DNA of 54,706 bases from Dactylosporangium sucinum (GTDB taxonomy: Bacteria > Actinomycetota > Actinomycetes > Mycobacteriales > Micromonosporaceae): assembly GCF_014647515.1 (NCBI RefSeq), contig NZ_BMPI01000067.1, positions 11,288 to 65,993 of the forward strand, given 5' to 3'. The position numbers were made by a program, and so were the translations under genes. The notes below the pieces were generated by a model. That model did not search any database and was not told the DNA's origin. It saw nothing but the letters and a program-made list of their open reading frames with translations. Below, piece after piece: positions 26,143 through 33,793 of this stretch (position 1 is its first letter; each line of letters opens with the position of its first letter).

Positions 26143-26772
26143 CTACGACGACAAGGGTTGGGCGCCCAGGTCCTTCAGGAGCTCCGTCAACTGCGAGATG
26201 TCGTACTGCTGTGCCACGCGCATCTTCTCGGCCGCGTCGCGTACCTCGGGGGTGGACGCCTTCGTGGCCGCCACCTCCGCCATGTGGATGCCGCCCAGGT
26301 GGTGGCGCAGCATCAGCTGGGCCCACAGGGCGTCGAAGTCCTTGCCCGTGGCGGACTTGAGCTTGTCCAGCTCGGCCTTCGAGGCCATGCCGGGCATGCG
26401 GCCGTCCGGCTGCAGGGCGTTCTGGCCGTCCGGCATCCAGGCCATGGCGCGCGTGCTCGTCGTCGGGGACAGGTGCCACTCGACCAGCCAGGTCTGCATC
26501 TGGCCGATCTGCCACTGCTGGCTGGCCGCGATGTCGTACCCCAGCGTCCGCACGTGGTCGGAGTTGCCCAGGCGGAAGGCGAACATGGCCATCTCGACCG
26601 CCTGAGCGTGGTGGGTGCTCATGTCGCGGGCGAAGCCGGCGTCGACCGAGTCGTCGCCCGGCTGGCGGAGGGTGGGGACCAGGTAGCCGATCGCGACGCC
26701 GGTCACCAGCAGGAGTACGGCGGCGAGCACGCCCATGGTCAGGCGTGCTCGCCCCGAGAGTTGTGCGAACAC
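26143..26772 (-). CDS. DUF305 membrane-anchored protein
   Basis: 209 aa, GTG start. One N-terminal helix (about 10-32) anchors a four-helix DUF305 domain: DAGFARDMSTHHAQAVEMAM, ASQQWQIGQMQTWL, MPGMASKAELDKL, LMLRHHLGGIHMAEVAA. The repeated HH and Met-rich motifs resemble ferritin-like metal sites, and some family members are linked to copper handling; the role here is unproven. It lies six bases after the DUF3105 gene, so the pair forms an operon. Confidence 0.85.
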   Translation of the reverse strand: MFAQLSGRARLTMGVLAAVLLLVTGVAIGYLVPTLRQPGDDSVDAGFARDMSTHHAQAVEMAMFAFRLGNSDHVRTLGYDIAASQQWQIGQMQTWLVEWHLSPTTSTRAMAWMPDGQNALQPDGRMPGMASKAELDKLKSATGKDFDALWAQLMLRHHLGGIHMAEVAATKASTPEVRDAAEKMRVAQQYDISQLTELLKDLGAQPLSS

Positions 26773-26778
26773 GGTCGG

Positions 26779-27696
26779 TCAGTTGCCCATGCCGGTGCCG
26801 CCGCCGTCCTTGCCCAGGTCGCGCGGCGTGGTGCCGGTCTCGGTGATGACGTCACCGTTGGAGCACGGCGTGCCGGCCTCCAGGGAGGCGTTCTGGCGCA
26901 GGGCCTTGACGAACTCGTCGATCCGCGCGTCGCTGGCGTTGCTGACCTTCAGCTGGAAGCCCCACGCCTGCAGGGAGATCGGCGTGTCCTGGTCGGCGAA
27001 CGGGCTCATGAGCATGAAGTCGTTGCCGCGGACCTTCTTGGCCAGCGTCTCGACCTGGTCGGCGGGCAGGTCCGGCTGGTACGTGATCCAGACGGCGCCG
27101 TGCTCCAGGCTGTGCAGCGCGTGCTCGGTGGCGATGGGTGCCGTGTAGACGTCGCCCATGCATCGCTGCCAGTTCGGGTTGTGGTTGCCGGCGACCGGGG
27201 GCTTCATGTTGTACGTCTGGGGGCCCCACACGTGCTCGCGCTGGTCGACGAGCGCCTTGTCGGTCTTGCGGTAGTCCTTGATGCCCTGGATGCGGTCGGC
27301 CCGGTCCTGCCAGCTGAGGCCGTTCTCATACACCTGCCAGCCGGCGAAGCCGATGATGCCCAGCGCGAGCACGCCGACCGTCGTGAACAGGGCGATCGGG
27401 CCCCACGACGTGCCCTGCTTGACCTTGACGGGGGCGATCTTCTTGACCGCGGGGCGGGTCGAACCGGCGGGGCGCTTCCCGGCCGGGGCCGTCTTGCGAA
27501 CCGGCGCCGACTTGCGCGGGTTGGCCTTCGGGCGGGCGGGGGCCTGCGACTCCTCAGCCTCCTCGGCCTCAGAGGTCTCGTCCACGACGTCGTCGAGCTC
27601 CGCGTCCTCGTCACCACCCTGCTTCGGCTTGGCGCCGGACACAGCCTTGGTGGACGGCTTGCGGTTGCCGCCGCCGTGCTGGGTGCTCATGCTCAT
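26779..27696 (-). CDS. DUF3105 membrane protein with long basic/acidic N-terminus
   Basis: 305 aa. Residues 1-95 are disordered, first acidic (DEDAELDDVVDETSEAEEAE) then Lys/Arg/Pro/Ala-rich. One membrane helix (about 100-122) follows, and an exported DUF3105 domain with HVWGPQTYNMKPPVAGNHNP, CMGDVY, HALHSLEHGAVWITYQP and SPFADQDTPISLQAWGF. The conserved His and Cys residues suggest metal or haem chemistry, but no function is established. ATG 27696 is chosen for the GAGG seven bases upstream. Operon with the DUF305 gene; divergent from argS. Confidence 0.85.
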   Translation of the reverse strand: MSMSTQHGGGNRKPSTKAVSGAKPKQGGDEDAELDDVVDETSEAEEAEESQAPARPKANPRKSAPVRKTAPAGKRPAGSTRPAVKKIAPVKVKQGTSWGPIALFTTVGVLALGIIGFAGWQVYENGLSWQDRADRIQGIKDYRKTDKALVDQREHVWGPQTYNMKPPVAGNHNPNWQRCMGDVYTAPIATEHALHSLEHGAVWITYQPDLPADQVETLAKKVRGNDFMLMSPFADQDTPISLQAWGFQLKVSNASDARIDEFVKALRQNASLEAGTPCSNGDVITETGTTPRDLGKDGGGTGMGN

Positions 27697-27843
27697 TTCG
27701 TCGCCTCGCAACGCTGGGCAGTGTGGTCGCTCATCGGGCCTCGTCTGGTCAACGGTCGGGGGTTTCGGGCGGAAACTCGGCCAGCCGTCCCGCATTGTGA
27801 CCAGCACAACGGGCCGCCGCCAAGTACGGGAGTCTACCCCCGA

Positions 27844-27849
27844 TAACAT
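27844..27849 (+). promoter_or_regulatory. -10 element of a leaderless argS promoter
   Basis: TAACAT ends six bases before GTG 27856. This spacing places the transcription start at or next to the start codon. No Shine-Dalgarno is present, which supports a leaderless message for argS and the genes behind it. Confidence 0.6.
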
Positions 27850-27855
27850 TTGTCG

Positions 27856-29514
27856 GTGACTCCCGCTGAACTCGCCGTAGCAGTCCTCGAAGCCGCCCGT
27901 GCGGCCATCACCGAGCGTGACCTCGACGCGTCCGTTCTTCCGGCGACGACCAGCGTGGAGCGACCGCGAAACCCGGAGCATGGTGACTATGCGTCGAATA
28001 TCGCCCTGCAGTTGGGCAAGAAGGTCGGACTGAATCCGCGCGAGCTCGCCGCCGCGGTCGCGAAAAACTTGCAGGAAACTCCCGGGATCGACAGCGTTGA
28101 GATCGCCGGGCCCGGGTTTCTCAACATCCGGCTGTCCGCGGCCGCCGCCGGCGCGCTGGCGCGGCTCGTCGTGCAGGCCGGCGCCGCGTATGGGCACAGC
28201 GAGACCCTCGCCAAGGAGAAGGTCAACCTGGAGTTCGTCTCGGCGAACCCCACGGGCCCGGTCCACCTCGGCCACACCCGCTGGGCGGCGGTCGGCGACG
28301 CGCTCGGCCGCATCCTCACCGCCGCGGGCGCGGACGTCACCCGCGAGCACTACATCAACGACGCCGGCGTGCAGATGGCCCGGTTCGGCGAGTCGGTCAT
28401 GGCGGCCGCGCACAAGCAGCCCACCCCGCCGGATGGCTACCCGGGTGAGTACATCCAGGACATCGCCGCCCAGATCGTCCGGACAAACCCGGACATTCTG
28501 CACAAGAGCGAGGCCGAGCAGCACATCGCCTTCCAGCAGGAGGGCTACCAGGCCATGCTCGCCGAGATGCAGGCAAGCCTCGAACGCTTCGGCGTCCACT
28601 TCGACGTCTGGTTCTCCGAGAAGACCCTGCACGACGGCGGCGCGGTCGAGCACGCCCTCGACGAGCTGCGCAAGCAGGGCCACGTCTTCGACGCCGACGG
28701 CGCCATCTGGCTGCGCACCACCGACTTCGGCGACGACAAGGACCGCGTCCTCATCCGGTCCAACGGCGAGAAGACCTACTTCGCCGCCGACGCCGCCTAC
28801 TACATCAACAAGCGGGAACGCGGCTTCGAGCGCTGCATCTACATGCTGGGCGCCGACCACCACGGGTACATCGGCCGCCTCAAGGCCATCGCCGCCTGCG
28901 CCGGCGACGACCCGGAGCGCAACATCGAGGTGCTGATCGGCCAGCTGGTCAGCCTGCTGCGCGGCGGCGAGCCGGTCCGGCTCAGCAAGCGCGCCGGCAC
29001 CCTGATCACCCTCGACGAGCTCATCGACGCCGTCGGGGTGGACGCCGCGCGGTATTCGCTGGCCCGCTCGTCGACCGACTCGCCGCTCACCCTCGACATC
29101 GAGGTCATCACCCGGCAGAAGAACGACAACCCCGTCTTCTACGTGCAGTACGTGGGAGCGCGGACGGCCTCCGTCGCGCGCAACGCCGCCGAGTTCGGCC
29201 ACACCAGGGGCGACGACTTCGACGCGTCGCTGCTCGTGCACGAGAAGGAGCTCGACCTGCTCAAGGCCCTGGGCGACTTCCCGTCGGTGGTCGCGACCGC
29301 CGCGGAGCTGCGCGAGCCGCATCGCGTGGCACGCTATTTGGAGGACCTTGCCGGTGCTTACCACCGGTTCTACGACAACTGCCGGGTGCTGCCCCAGGGC
29401 GACGAGCCGTTCACGGAGACCAACCGGGCGCGCCTGTGGCTCAACGACGCCACGCGCCAGGTCATCGTCAACGGCCTCGACCTGCTCGGGGTCTCCGCAC
29501 CGGAACGGATGTAA
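27856..29514 (+). CDS. argS: Arginyl-tRNA synthetase
   Basis: 552 aa, class I synthetase charging tRNA-Arg. N-terminal additional domain (PRNPEHGDYASNIALQLGKK), catalytic Rossmann fold with the HIGH-type motif HLGH in NPTGPVHLGHTRWAAVGDAL, KMSKS-region equivalent PVRLSKRAGTLITLDELID, and a helical anticodon-binding domain (NPVFYVQYVGARTASVARNA, then AGAYHRFYDNCRVLP ... GLDLLGVSAPERM). The GTG at 27856 fits the TAACAT box and the usual TPAELA beginning; a TTG six bases upstream is an alternative. First gene of argS-lysA-hom-thrC. Confidence 0.97.
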   Translation: MTPAELAVAVLEAARAAITERDLDASVLPATTSVERPRNPEHGDYASNIALQLGKKVGLNPRELAAAVAKNLQETPGIDSVEIAGPGFLNIRLSAAAAGALARLVVQAGAAYGHSETLAKEKVNLEFVSANPTGPVHLGHTRWAAVGDALGRILTAAGADVTREHYINDAGVQMARFGESVMAAAHKQPTPPDGYPGEYIQDIAAQIVRTNPDILHKSEAEQHIAFQQEGYQAMLAEMQASLERFGVHFDVWFSEKTLHDGGAVEHALDELRKQGHVFDADGAIWLRTTDFGDDKDRVLIRSNGEKTYFAADAAYYINKRERGFERCIYMLGADHHGYIGRLKAIAACAGDDPERNIEVLIGQLVSLLRGGEPVRLSKRAGTLITLDELIDAVGVDAARYSLARSSTDSPLTLDIEVITRQKNDNPVFYVQYVGARTASVARNAAEFGHTRGDDFDASLLVHEKELDLLKALGDFPSVVATAAELREPHRVARYLEDLAGAYHRFYDNCRVLPQGDEPFTETNRARLWLNDATRQVIVNGLDLLGVSAPERM

Positions 29515-29519
29515 GGAAC

Positions 29520-30908
29520 ATGCGCGCACACGAGGCGGGGGCGCTGCACGCGGACCTGGGTGCCGCCAACGGCCCGTCATGGCTGCGGACCCCGGGCGAC
29601 GTCAACGCGTTGGTCCCGATGCTGTGGCCCAAAACGGTCACGCGGGAACACACCGGCGAGATCACCGTCGGCGGCCTGAGCGTCCACACCATCAAGCAGG
29701 AGCACGGCACCCCCGCCTACGTCTTCGACGAAGCCGACTTCAGGGCACGCTGCAGGGCCTTCAGGGAAGCCTTCGGCGGCGCCGACGTCTACTACGCCGG
29801 CAAGGCCTTCATCGCCACCCACATCGTCCGCATCCTCGTGGAGGAAGGCCTCAGCCTCGACGTGTGCACCGGCGGCGAGCTGCGGGTAGCGCTGAACGGT
29901 GGCATGCCGCCGGAGCGCATCGGCCTGCACGGCAACAACAAGTCCACGGCGGAGCTGGGCAGGGCCGTGGCGGCAGGGGTCGGCCGCATCATCGTCGACT
30001 CGTTCGACGAGATCGCCCGACTGACCGAAATCGCCCGCGAAACGGGCAAAAAGCCCAAAGTCATGGTCAGGGTGACCGTCGGTGTTGAGGCACACACCCA
30101 CGAGTACATCGCCACCGCCCATGAGGACCAGAAGTTCGGCTTCTCGCTGGCGGGCGGCGCCGCCGAGCAGGCCGTCGAGCGCATCCTGAGCGACGGAGTC
30201 CTCGACCTCCGCGGCCTCCACTCGCACATCGGCTCCCAGATCTTCGACTCGTCGGGCTTCGAGGTCTCGGCAAGGCGCATCCTCGGCCTCCAGGCGGCGA
30301 TCCAGCAGAAGCACGGCACGGAACTGCCCGAGCTCGACCTCGGCGGCGGTTTCGGCATCGCCTACACGACGCAGGACAGCCCGGCGGAGCCCGCGGACCT
30401 CGCCCGCGACCTCATGCGCATCGTCAAGCAGGAGTGTGCCGCCCTGCACCTCAGCGTGCCGCACCTGTCGGTCGAGCCGGGCCGCGCGATCGTCGGCCCC
30501 TCGATGTTCACGCTGTACGAGGTCGGCACCGTGAAGGACGTCGACGGCATCCGCACGTATGTCTCCGTCGACGGCGGGATGAGCGACAACATCCGCCCGG
30601 CGCTGTACGACGCCGCCTACTCGGCGACGATCGCCGGCCGGGCATCGTCCGAACCGCCGATTCTCGCCCGCGTGGTGGGAAAACATTGCGAGGCCGGGGA
30701 CATCGTCGTGAAGGATGAGTTCCTGCCGGCGGACGTTCGCGCCGGAGATCTTCTTGCGGTTCCGGGCACCGGCGCCTATTGCCGCAGCATGGCGAGCAAC
30801 TACAACCACGTGCCCCGCCCGCCGGTGGTTGCGGTGGCCGATGGGGTGTCGCGGGTGATCGTTCGCCGGGAGACCGAGGACGACCTGCTCAGACTGGACG
30901 TGGGGTGA
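29520..30908 (+). CDS. lysA: Diaminopimelate decarboxylase
   Basis: 462 aa, PLP enzyme making L-lysine from meso-diaminopimelate. The PLP lysine lies in ADVYYAGKAFI; the HSHIGSQIF and ELDLGGGFGIAY motifs bind PLP phosphate, and GKHCEAGDIVVKDEFLP and PGTGAYCRSMASNYN form the second half of the active site across the dimer. The first about 25 residues form an extension common in actinobacterial LysA. Start ATG 29520 follows AAGGA closely, five bases after the argS stop; coupling is likely. Next gene hom is three bases downstream. Confidence 0.96.
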   Translation: MRAHEAGALHADLGAANGPSWLRTPGDVNALVPMLWPKTVTREHTGEITVGGLSVHTIKQEHGTPAYVFDEADFRARCRAFREAFGGADVYYAGKAFIATHIVRILVEEGLSLDVCTGGELRVALNGGMPPERIGLHGNNKSTAELGRAVAAGVGRIIVDSFDEIARLTEIARETGKKPKVMVRVTVGVEAHTHEYIATAHEDQKFGFSLAGGAAEQAVERILSDGVLDLRGLHSHIGSQIFDSSGFEVSARRILGLQAAIQQKHGTELPELDLGGGFGIAYTTQDSPAEPADLARDLMRIVKQECAALHLSVPHLSVEPGRAIVGPSMFTLYEVGTVKDVDGIRTYVSVDGGMSDNIRPALYDAAYSATIAGRASSEPPILARVVGKHCEAGDIVVKDEFLPADVRAGDLLAVPGTGAYCRSMASNYNHVPRPPVVAVADGVSRVIVRRETEDDLLRLDVG

Positions 30909-30911
30909 CAG

Positions 30912-32195
30912 ATGCCGAAATCGGTCAAGGTGGCGCTGCTGGGCTGCGGCACGGTCGGTTCCGAGGTTGTGCGGTTGATGCACGAGCAGGAAGACGACCT
31001 GACGGCCCGCATCGGCGCGCCCCTGGAACTGGTCGGCATCGCCGTCCGGCGTGCCGGCCGCGCCCGTGAGCTGCCGGTCGACCAGGCGCTCTTCACCACC
31101 GACGCGCTCGGCCTCATCAAAAGAGACGACGTCGACGTCGTCGTCGAGGTCGTCGGCGGCATCGAGCCGGCCCGCACCTGGCTGCTCGAGGCGCTGCACG
31201 GCGGCAAGAGCGTCGTCACCGCCAACAAGGCGCTGCTCGGCGAGGACGGGGCCACGCTGCACAAGGCCGCCGCCGACGCGGGCGCCGACCTCTACTACGA
31301 GGCGTCGGTGGCCGGCGCGATCCCGCTGCTGCGCCCGCTGCGCGACTCCCTGCACGGCGACCGCATCACGCGCGTGACGGGCATCGTCAACGGCACGACC
31401 AACTTCATCCTCTCCTCCATGGACACGAGCGGCGCCGGATTCGCCGAGGCGCTGGAGGAGGCCACCGCCCTCGGCTACGCGGAGGCCGACCCGACCGCCG
31501 ACGTCGAGGGCTTCGACGCCGCGGCGAAGGCGGCCATCCTGGCGTCGATGGCGTTCCACACCCGGGTGACGGCCGCCGACGTGCACCGGGAGGGCATCAC
31601 CGAGGTCACCGCGGCCGACATGGCCAGCGCGAAGGCCATGGGCTGCACGATCAAGCTGCTCTGCATCGCCACCAAGCAGGACGGCGCCGTCTCGGTGCGC
31701 GTCCACCCGGCGATGATCCCGCGCACGCACCCGCTGGCCGGCGTGGGCGACGCGTTCAACGCGGTCTTCGTGGAGGCCGAGGCCGCCGGCCAGCTCATGT
31801 TCTACGGCCGGGGCGCCGGTGGCGCGCCGACCGCCAGTGCGGTGCTCGGCGACATCGTGGCCGTGTCCCGCAACCGGCTCGCCGGCACCCACGCGGCGTC
31901 CGAGTCGGCCTACGCTGACCTCCCGGTCGCACCGATCGGGGACGTGCTCACGAGGTACCACATCTCCCTGGACGTCTCGGACAAGGCGGGCGTGCTCGCG
32001 GCCGTCGCCGGGGTGTTCGCGAAGCACGGGGTCAGCATCGCGACCGTCAACCAGTCGGGTCGCGGCAACCAGGCCGTCCTGGTCATCGTCACGCACGCCG
32101 CGCCGGACCGGGCCCTCGCCGCGACCGTCGCCGAACTGCGAGCATTGGACATCGTTCGCGCCGTGGCGAGCGTCCTGCGCGTCGAAGGAGAGTAA
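30912..32195 (+). CDS. hom: Homoserine dehydrogenase
   Basis: 427 aa, NAD(P)-dependent conversion of aspartate semialdehyde to homoserine. Rossmann motif LLGCGTVGSEVVRL at the N-terminus; catalytic core with VTANKALLGEDG, TGIVNGTTNFILSSM and ALGYAEADPTADVEGFDAA; C-terminal ACT domain (about 355-427: YHISLDVSDKAGVLAAVAGV), the usual site of threonine feedback. It sits between lysA and thrC in a common-pathway operon supplying lysine and threonine. Confidence 0.96.
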   Translation: MPKSVKVALLGCGTVGSEVVRLMHEQEDDLTARIGAPLELVGIAVRRAGRARELPVDQALFTTDALGLIKRDDVDVVVEVVGGIEPARTWLLEALHGGKSVVTANKALLGEDGATLHKAAADAGADLYYEASVAGAIPLLRPLRDSLHGDRITRVTGIVNGTTNFILSSMDTSGAGFAEALEEATALGYAEADPTADVEGFDAAAKAAILASMAFHTRVTAADVHREGITEVTAADMASAKAMGCTIKLLCIATKQDGAVSVRVHPAMIPRTHPLAGVGDAFNAVFVEAEAAGQLMFYGRGAGGAPTASAVLGDIVAVSRNRLAGTHAASESAYADLPVAPIGDVLTRYHISLDVSDKAGVLAAVAGVFAKHGVSIATVNQSGRGNQAVLVIVTHAAPDRALAATVAELRALDIVRAVASVLRVEGE

Positions 32196-32199
32196 CGCC

Positions 32200-33249
32200 A
32201 TGTGGCGTGGCTTGATCGAAGAGTTCCGCGACCGCCTGCCGGTCACCGAGCAGACCCCGGTGATCACCCTCCACGAGGGCAACACGCCCCTGCTCCCGGC
32301 GCCGGAGCTCTCCGCGCGCACGGGCTGCGACGTCTACCTGAAGGTCGAGGGTTCCAACCCGACCGGCTCCTTCAAGGACCGCGGCATGACGGTGGCGGTG
32401 TCCAAGGCCGTGGAGGAGGGCGCCAAGGCCATCATCTGCGCCTCGACGGGCAACACCTCCGCCTCCGCCGCGGCCTACGCGGCAAGGGCCGGCATCACCT
32501 GCGCCGTCCTGGTCCCCACGGGCAAGATCGCGCTGGGCAAACTGGCCCAGGCCCTGGTCCACGGCGCCAGACTCCTCCAGGTGACGGGCAACTTCGACGA
32601 CTGCCTCGGGCTGGCGTCGAAGCTGTCGCTGGACTTCCCGGTCTCCCTGGTCAACTCGGTCAACCCCGACCGCCTGGAGGGCCAGAAGACGGCGGCCTTC
32701 GAGATCGTGGCCGGCCTCGGCGACGCCCCCGACATCCACTGCCTCCCGGTGGGCAACGCGGGCAACATCACCGCGTACTGGATGGGTTACAAGGAGGACA
32801 AGGCCGCCGGCAACGCCACCCGCACCCCGCGGATGTTCGGCTTCCAGGCCTCGGGCGCAGCCCCGATCGTGAAGGGCGAGGTGGTCCGCGAGCCCAGCAC
32901 GATCGCCACGGCCATCCGCATCGGCAACCCGGCCAGCTGGACCAGGGCCGTCGACGCAAGAGACGAGTCCGGCGGCCTGATCGACGCCGTGACCGACCGG
33001 GACATCCTCCAGGCGTACCGCCTGCTGGCCCGCTCGGTGGGCGTCTTCGTCGAGCTCGGCAGCGCGGCGAGCGTGGCCGGCCTCCTCCAGGCCACCGCCC
33101 AGGGCAAGATCGACCAGGGTCAGACGATCGTCTGCACGGTCACCGGCCACGGCCTGAAGGACCCGGACTGGGCCATCTCGACCGCCCCGTCCCCGACCAC
33201 CGTCCCGGCCGATGTGCTGGCCGCGGCGAAGGCGCTGGATCTGGCTTAG
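32200..33249 (+). CDS. thrC: Threonine synthase
   Basis: 349 aa, PLP-dependent conversion of O-phosphohomoserine to threonine. PLP lysine in NPTGSFKDRGMTVA, phosphate/cofactor loop CASTGNTSASAAAYAARAG and the GNAGNITAYWMGYKE segment identify ThrC of the short bacterial class. GAAGGAGAG lies seven bases before ATG 32200, four bases after the hom stop. In related actinobacteria thrB normally follows directly; here it is about 6.7 kb away. Confidence 0.96.
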   Translation: MWRGLIEEFRDRLPVTEQTPVITLHEGNTPLLPAPELSARTGCDVYLKVEGSNPTGSFKDRGMTVAVSKAVEEGAKAIICASTGNTSASAAAYAARAGITCAVLVPTGKIALGKLAQALVHGARLLQVTGNFDDCLGLASKLSLDFPVSLVNSVNPDRLEGQKTAAFEIVAGLGDAPDIHCLPVGNAGNITAYWMGYKEDKAAGNATRTPRMFGFQASGAAPIVKGEVVREPSTIATAIRIGNPASWTRAVDARDESGGLIDAVTDRDILQAYRLLARSVGVFVELGSAASVAGLLQATAQGKIDQGQTIVCTVTGHGLKDPDWAISTAPSPTTVPADVLAAAKALDLA

Positions 33250-33306
33250 GTTTTCCGGGACTCGGGTCCGTGCAAGGCACGACCGTCGCTCCCGCCAGAC
33301 ACCGCT

Positions 33307-33338
33307 CGCGGCCCCGGTGCATCCGCCCCGGGGCCGCG
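33307..33338 (+). terminator. Stem-loop after thrC
   Basis: CGCGGCCCCGG (33307-33317) pairs perfectly with CCGGGGCCGCG (33328-33338) around a 10-nt loop, 58 bp after the thrC stop. No U-tract, as is common in actinobacteria. Likely end of the argS-thrC transcript. Confidence 0.65.
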
Positions 33339-33623
33339 ACGCTGCCATCGCCGTCGCCCCAAGGGCCCGCGGGCTGAGCCCGCGACGAGGCTCGCACCCC
33401 GCACCGCCATCCCACGCCCGCCCGCACCGTCGCCCACGGACGCGCATCTCCCGCGCCGCCCCGGAACCCGAGTCGATCGTGGAAACGCTTCGCTGCCCCG
33501 GCGGCAGGAACGTTTCACGGTCAACGTCGCGGGCCGGGCCGCGCACGTGGTGGTCCGGCCCGGCCTCGGGCTCCCGGTCAACGACGACGGCTCGTCGACG
33601 CCCACCGCTTGCGAACAGACGCC

Positions 33624-33671
33624 GGTCGATCCACCCTCAACTTGATCTCGGCGAGCGAGGGTAGATCGACC
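33624..33671. terminator. 15-bp inverted repeat between convergent genes
   Basis: GGTCGATCCACCCTC (33624-33638) and GAGGGTAGATCGACC (33657-33671) match at 14 of 15 positions around an 18-nt loop. Placed between thrC and the oppositely transcribed protease gene, it could stop transcription from both sides, or be an insertion scar. Confidence 0.5.
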
Positions 33672-33793
33672 AACGTCAAAGGGTATGCCGCGCGACGCCG
33701 GGTCCGGCGCAGCGTGCGTTTGGGATCGTCATGCGCATGGCCCGCAGCGGGTCGCCTCTTCGACCCGGCTTGACGACGCGGGCGTCGGCGGGC

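Larger units (their letters stand above)
33250..33793. other. 544-bp gap after thrC without a supportable gene
   Basis: Contains two stem-loops (33307-33338 and 33624-33671) and no open frame with convincing codon use or motifs. A short frame ending near 33645 reads ERFTVNVAGRAAHVVVRPG, beta-strand-like, but has no start or family match and I do not call it. The gap marks the junction where the thrC-thrB order is broken. Confidence 0.55.

Noticed and set aside
26779..29580. Very long minus-strand frame running from the DUF3105 gene through argS
   Set aside because: Only the first 918 bases from ATG 27696 are DUF3105; the upstream extension is antisense to argS and has shadow composition.
29577..32321. 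914-codon frame antisense to lysA-hom-thrC
   Set aside because: No family motifs; mirrors three certain genes.
33450..33645. Possible short gene reading ERFTVNVAGRAAHVVVRPG
   Set aside because: No start codon with ribosome binding site and no family match; kept only as a note in the gap entry.
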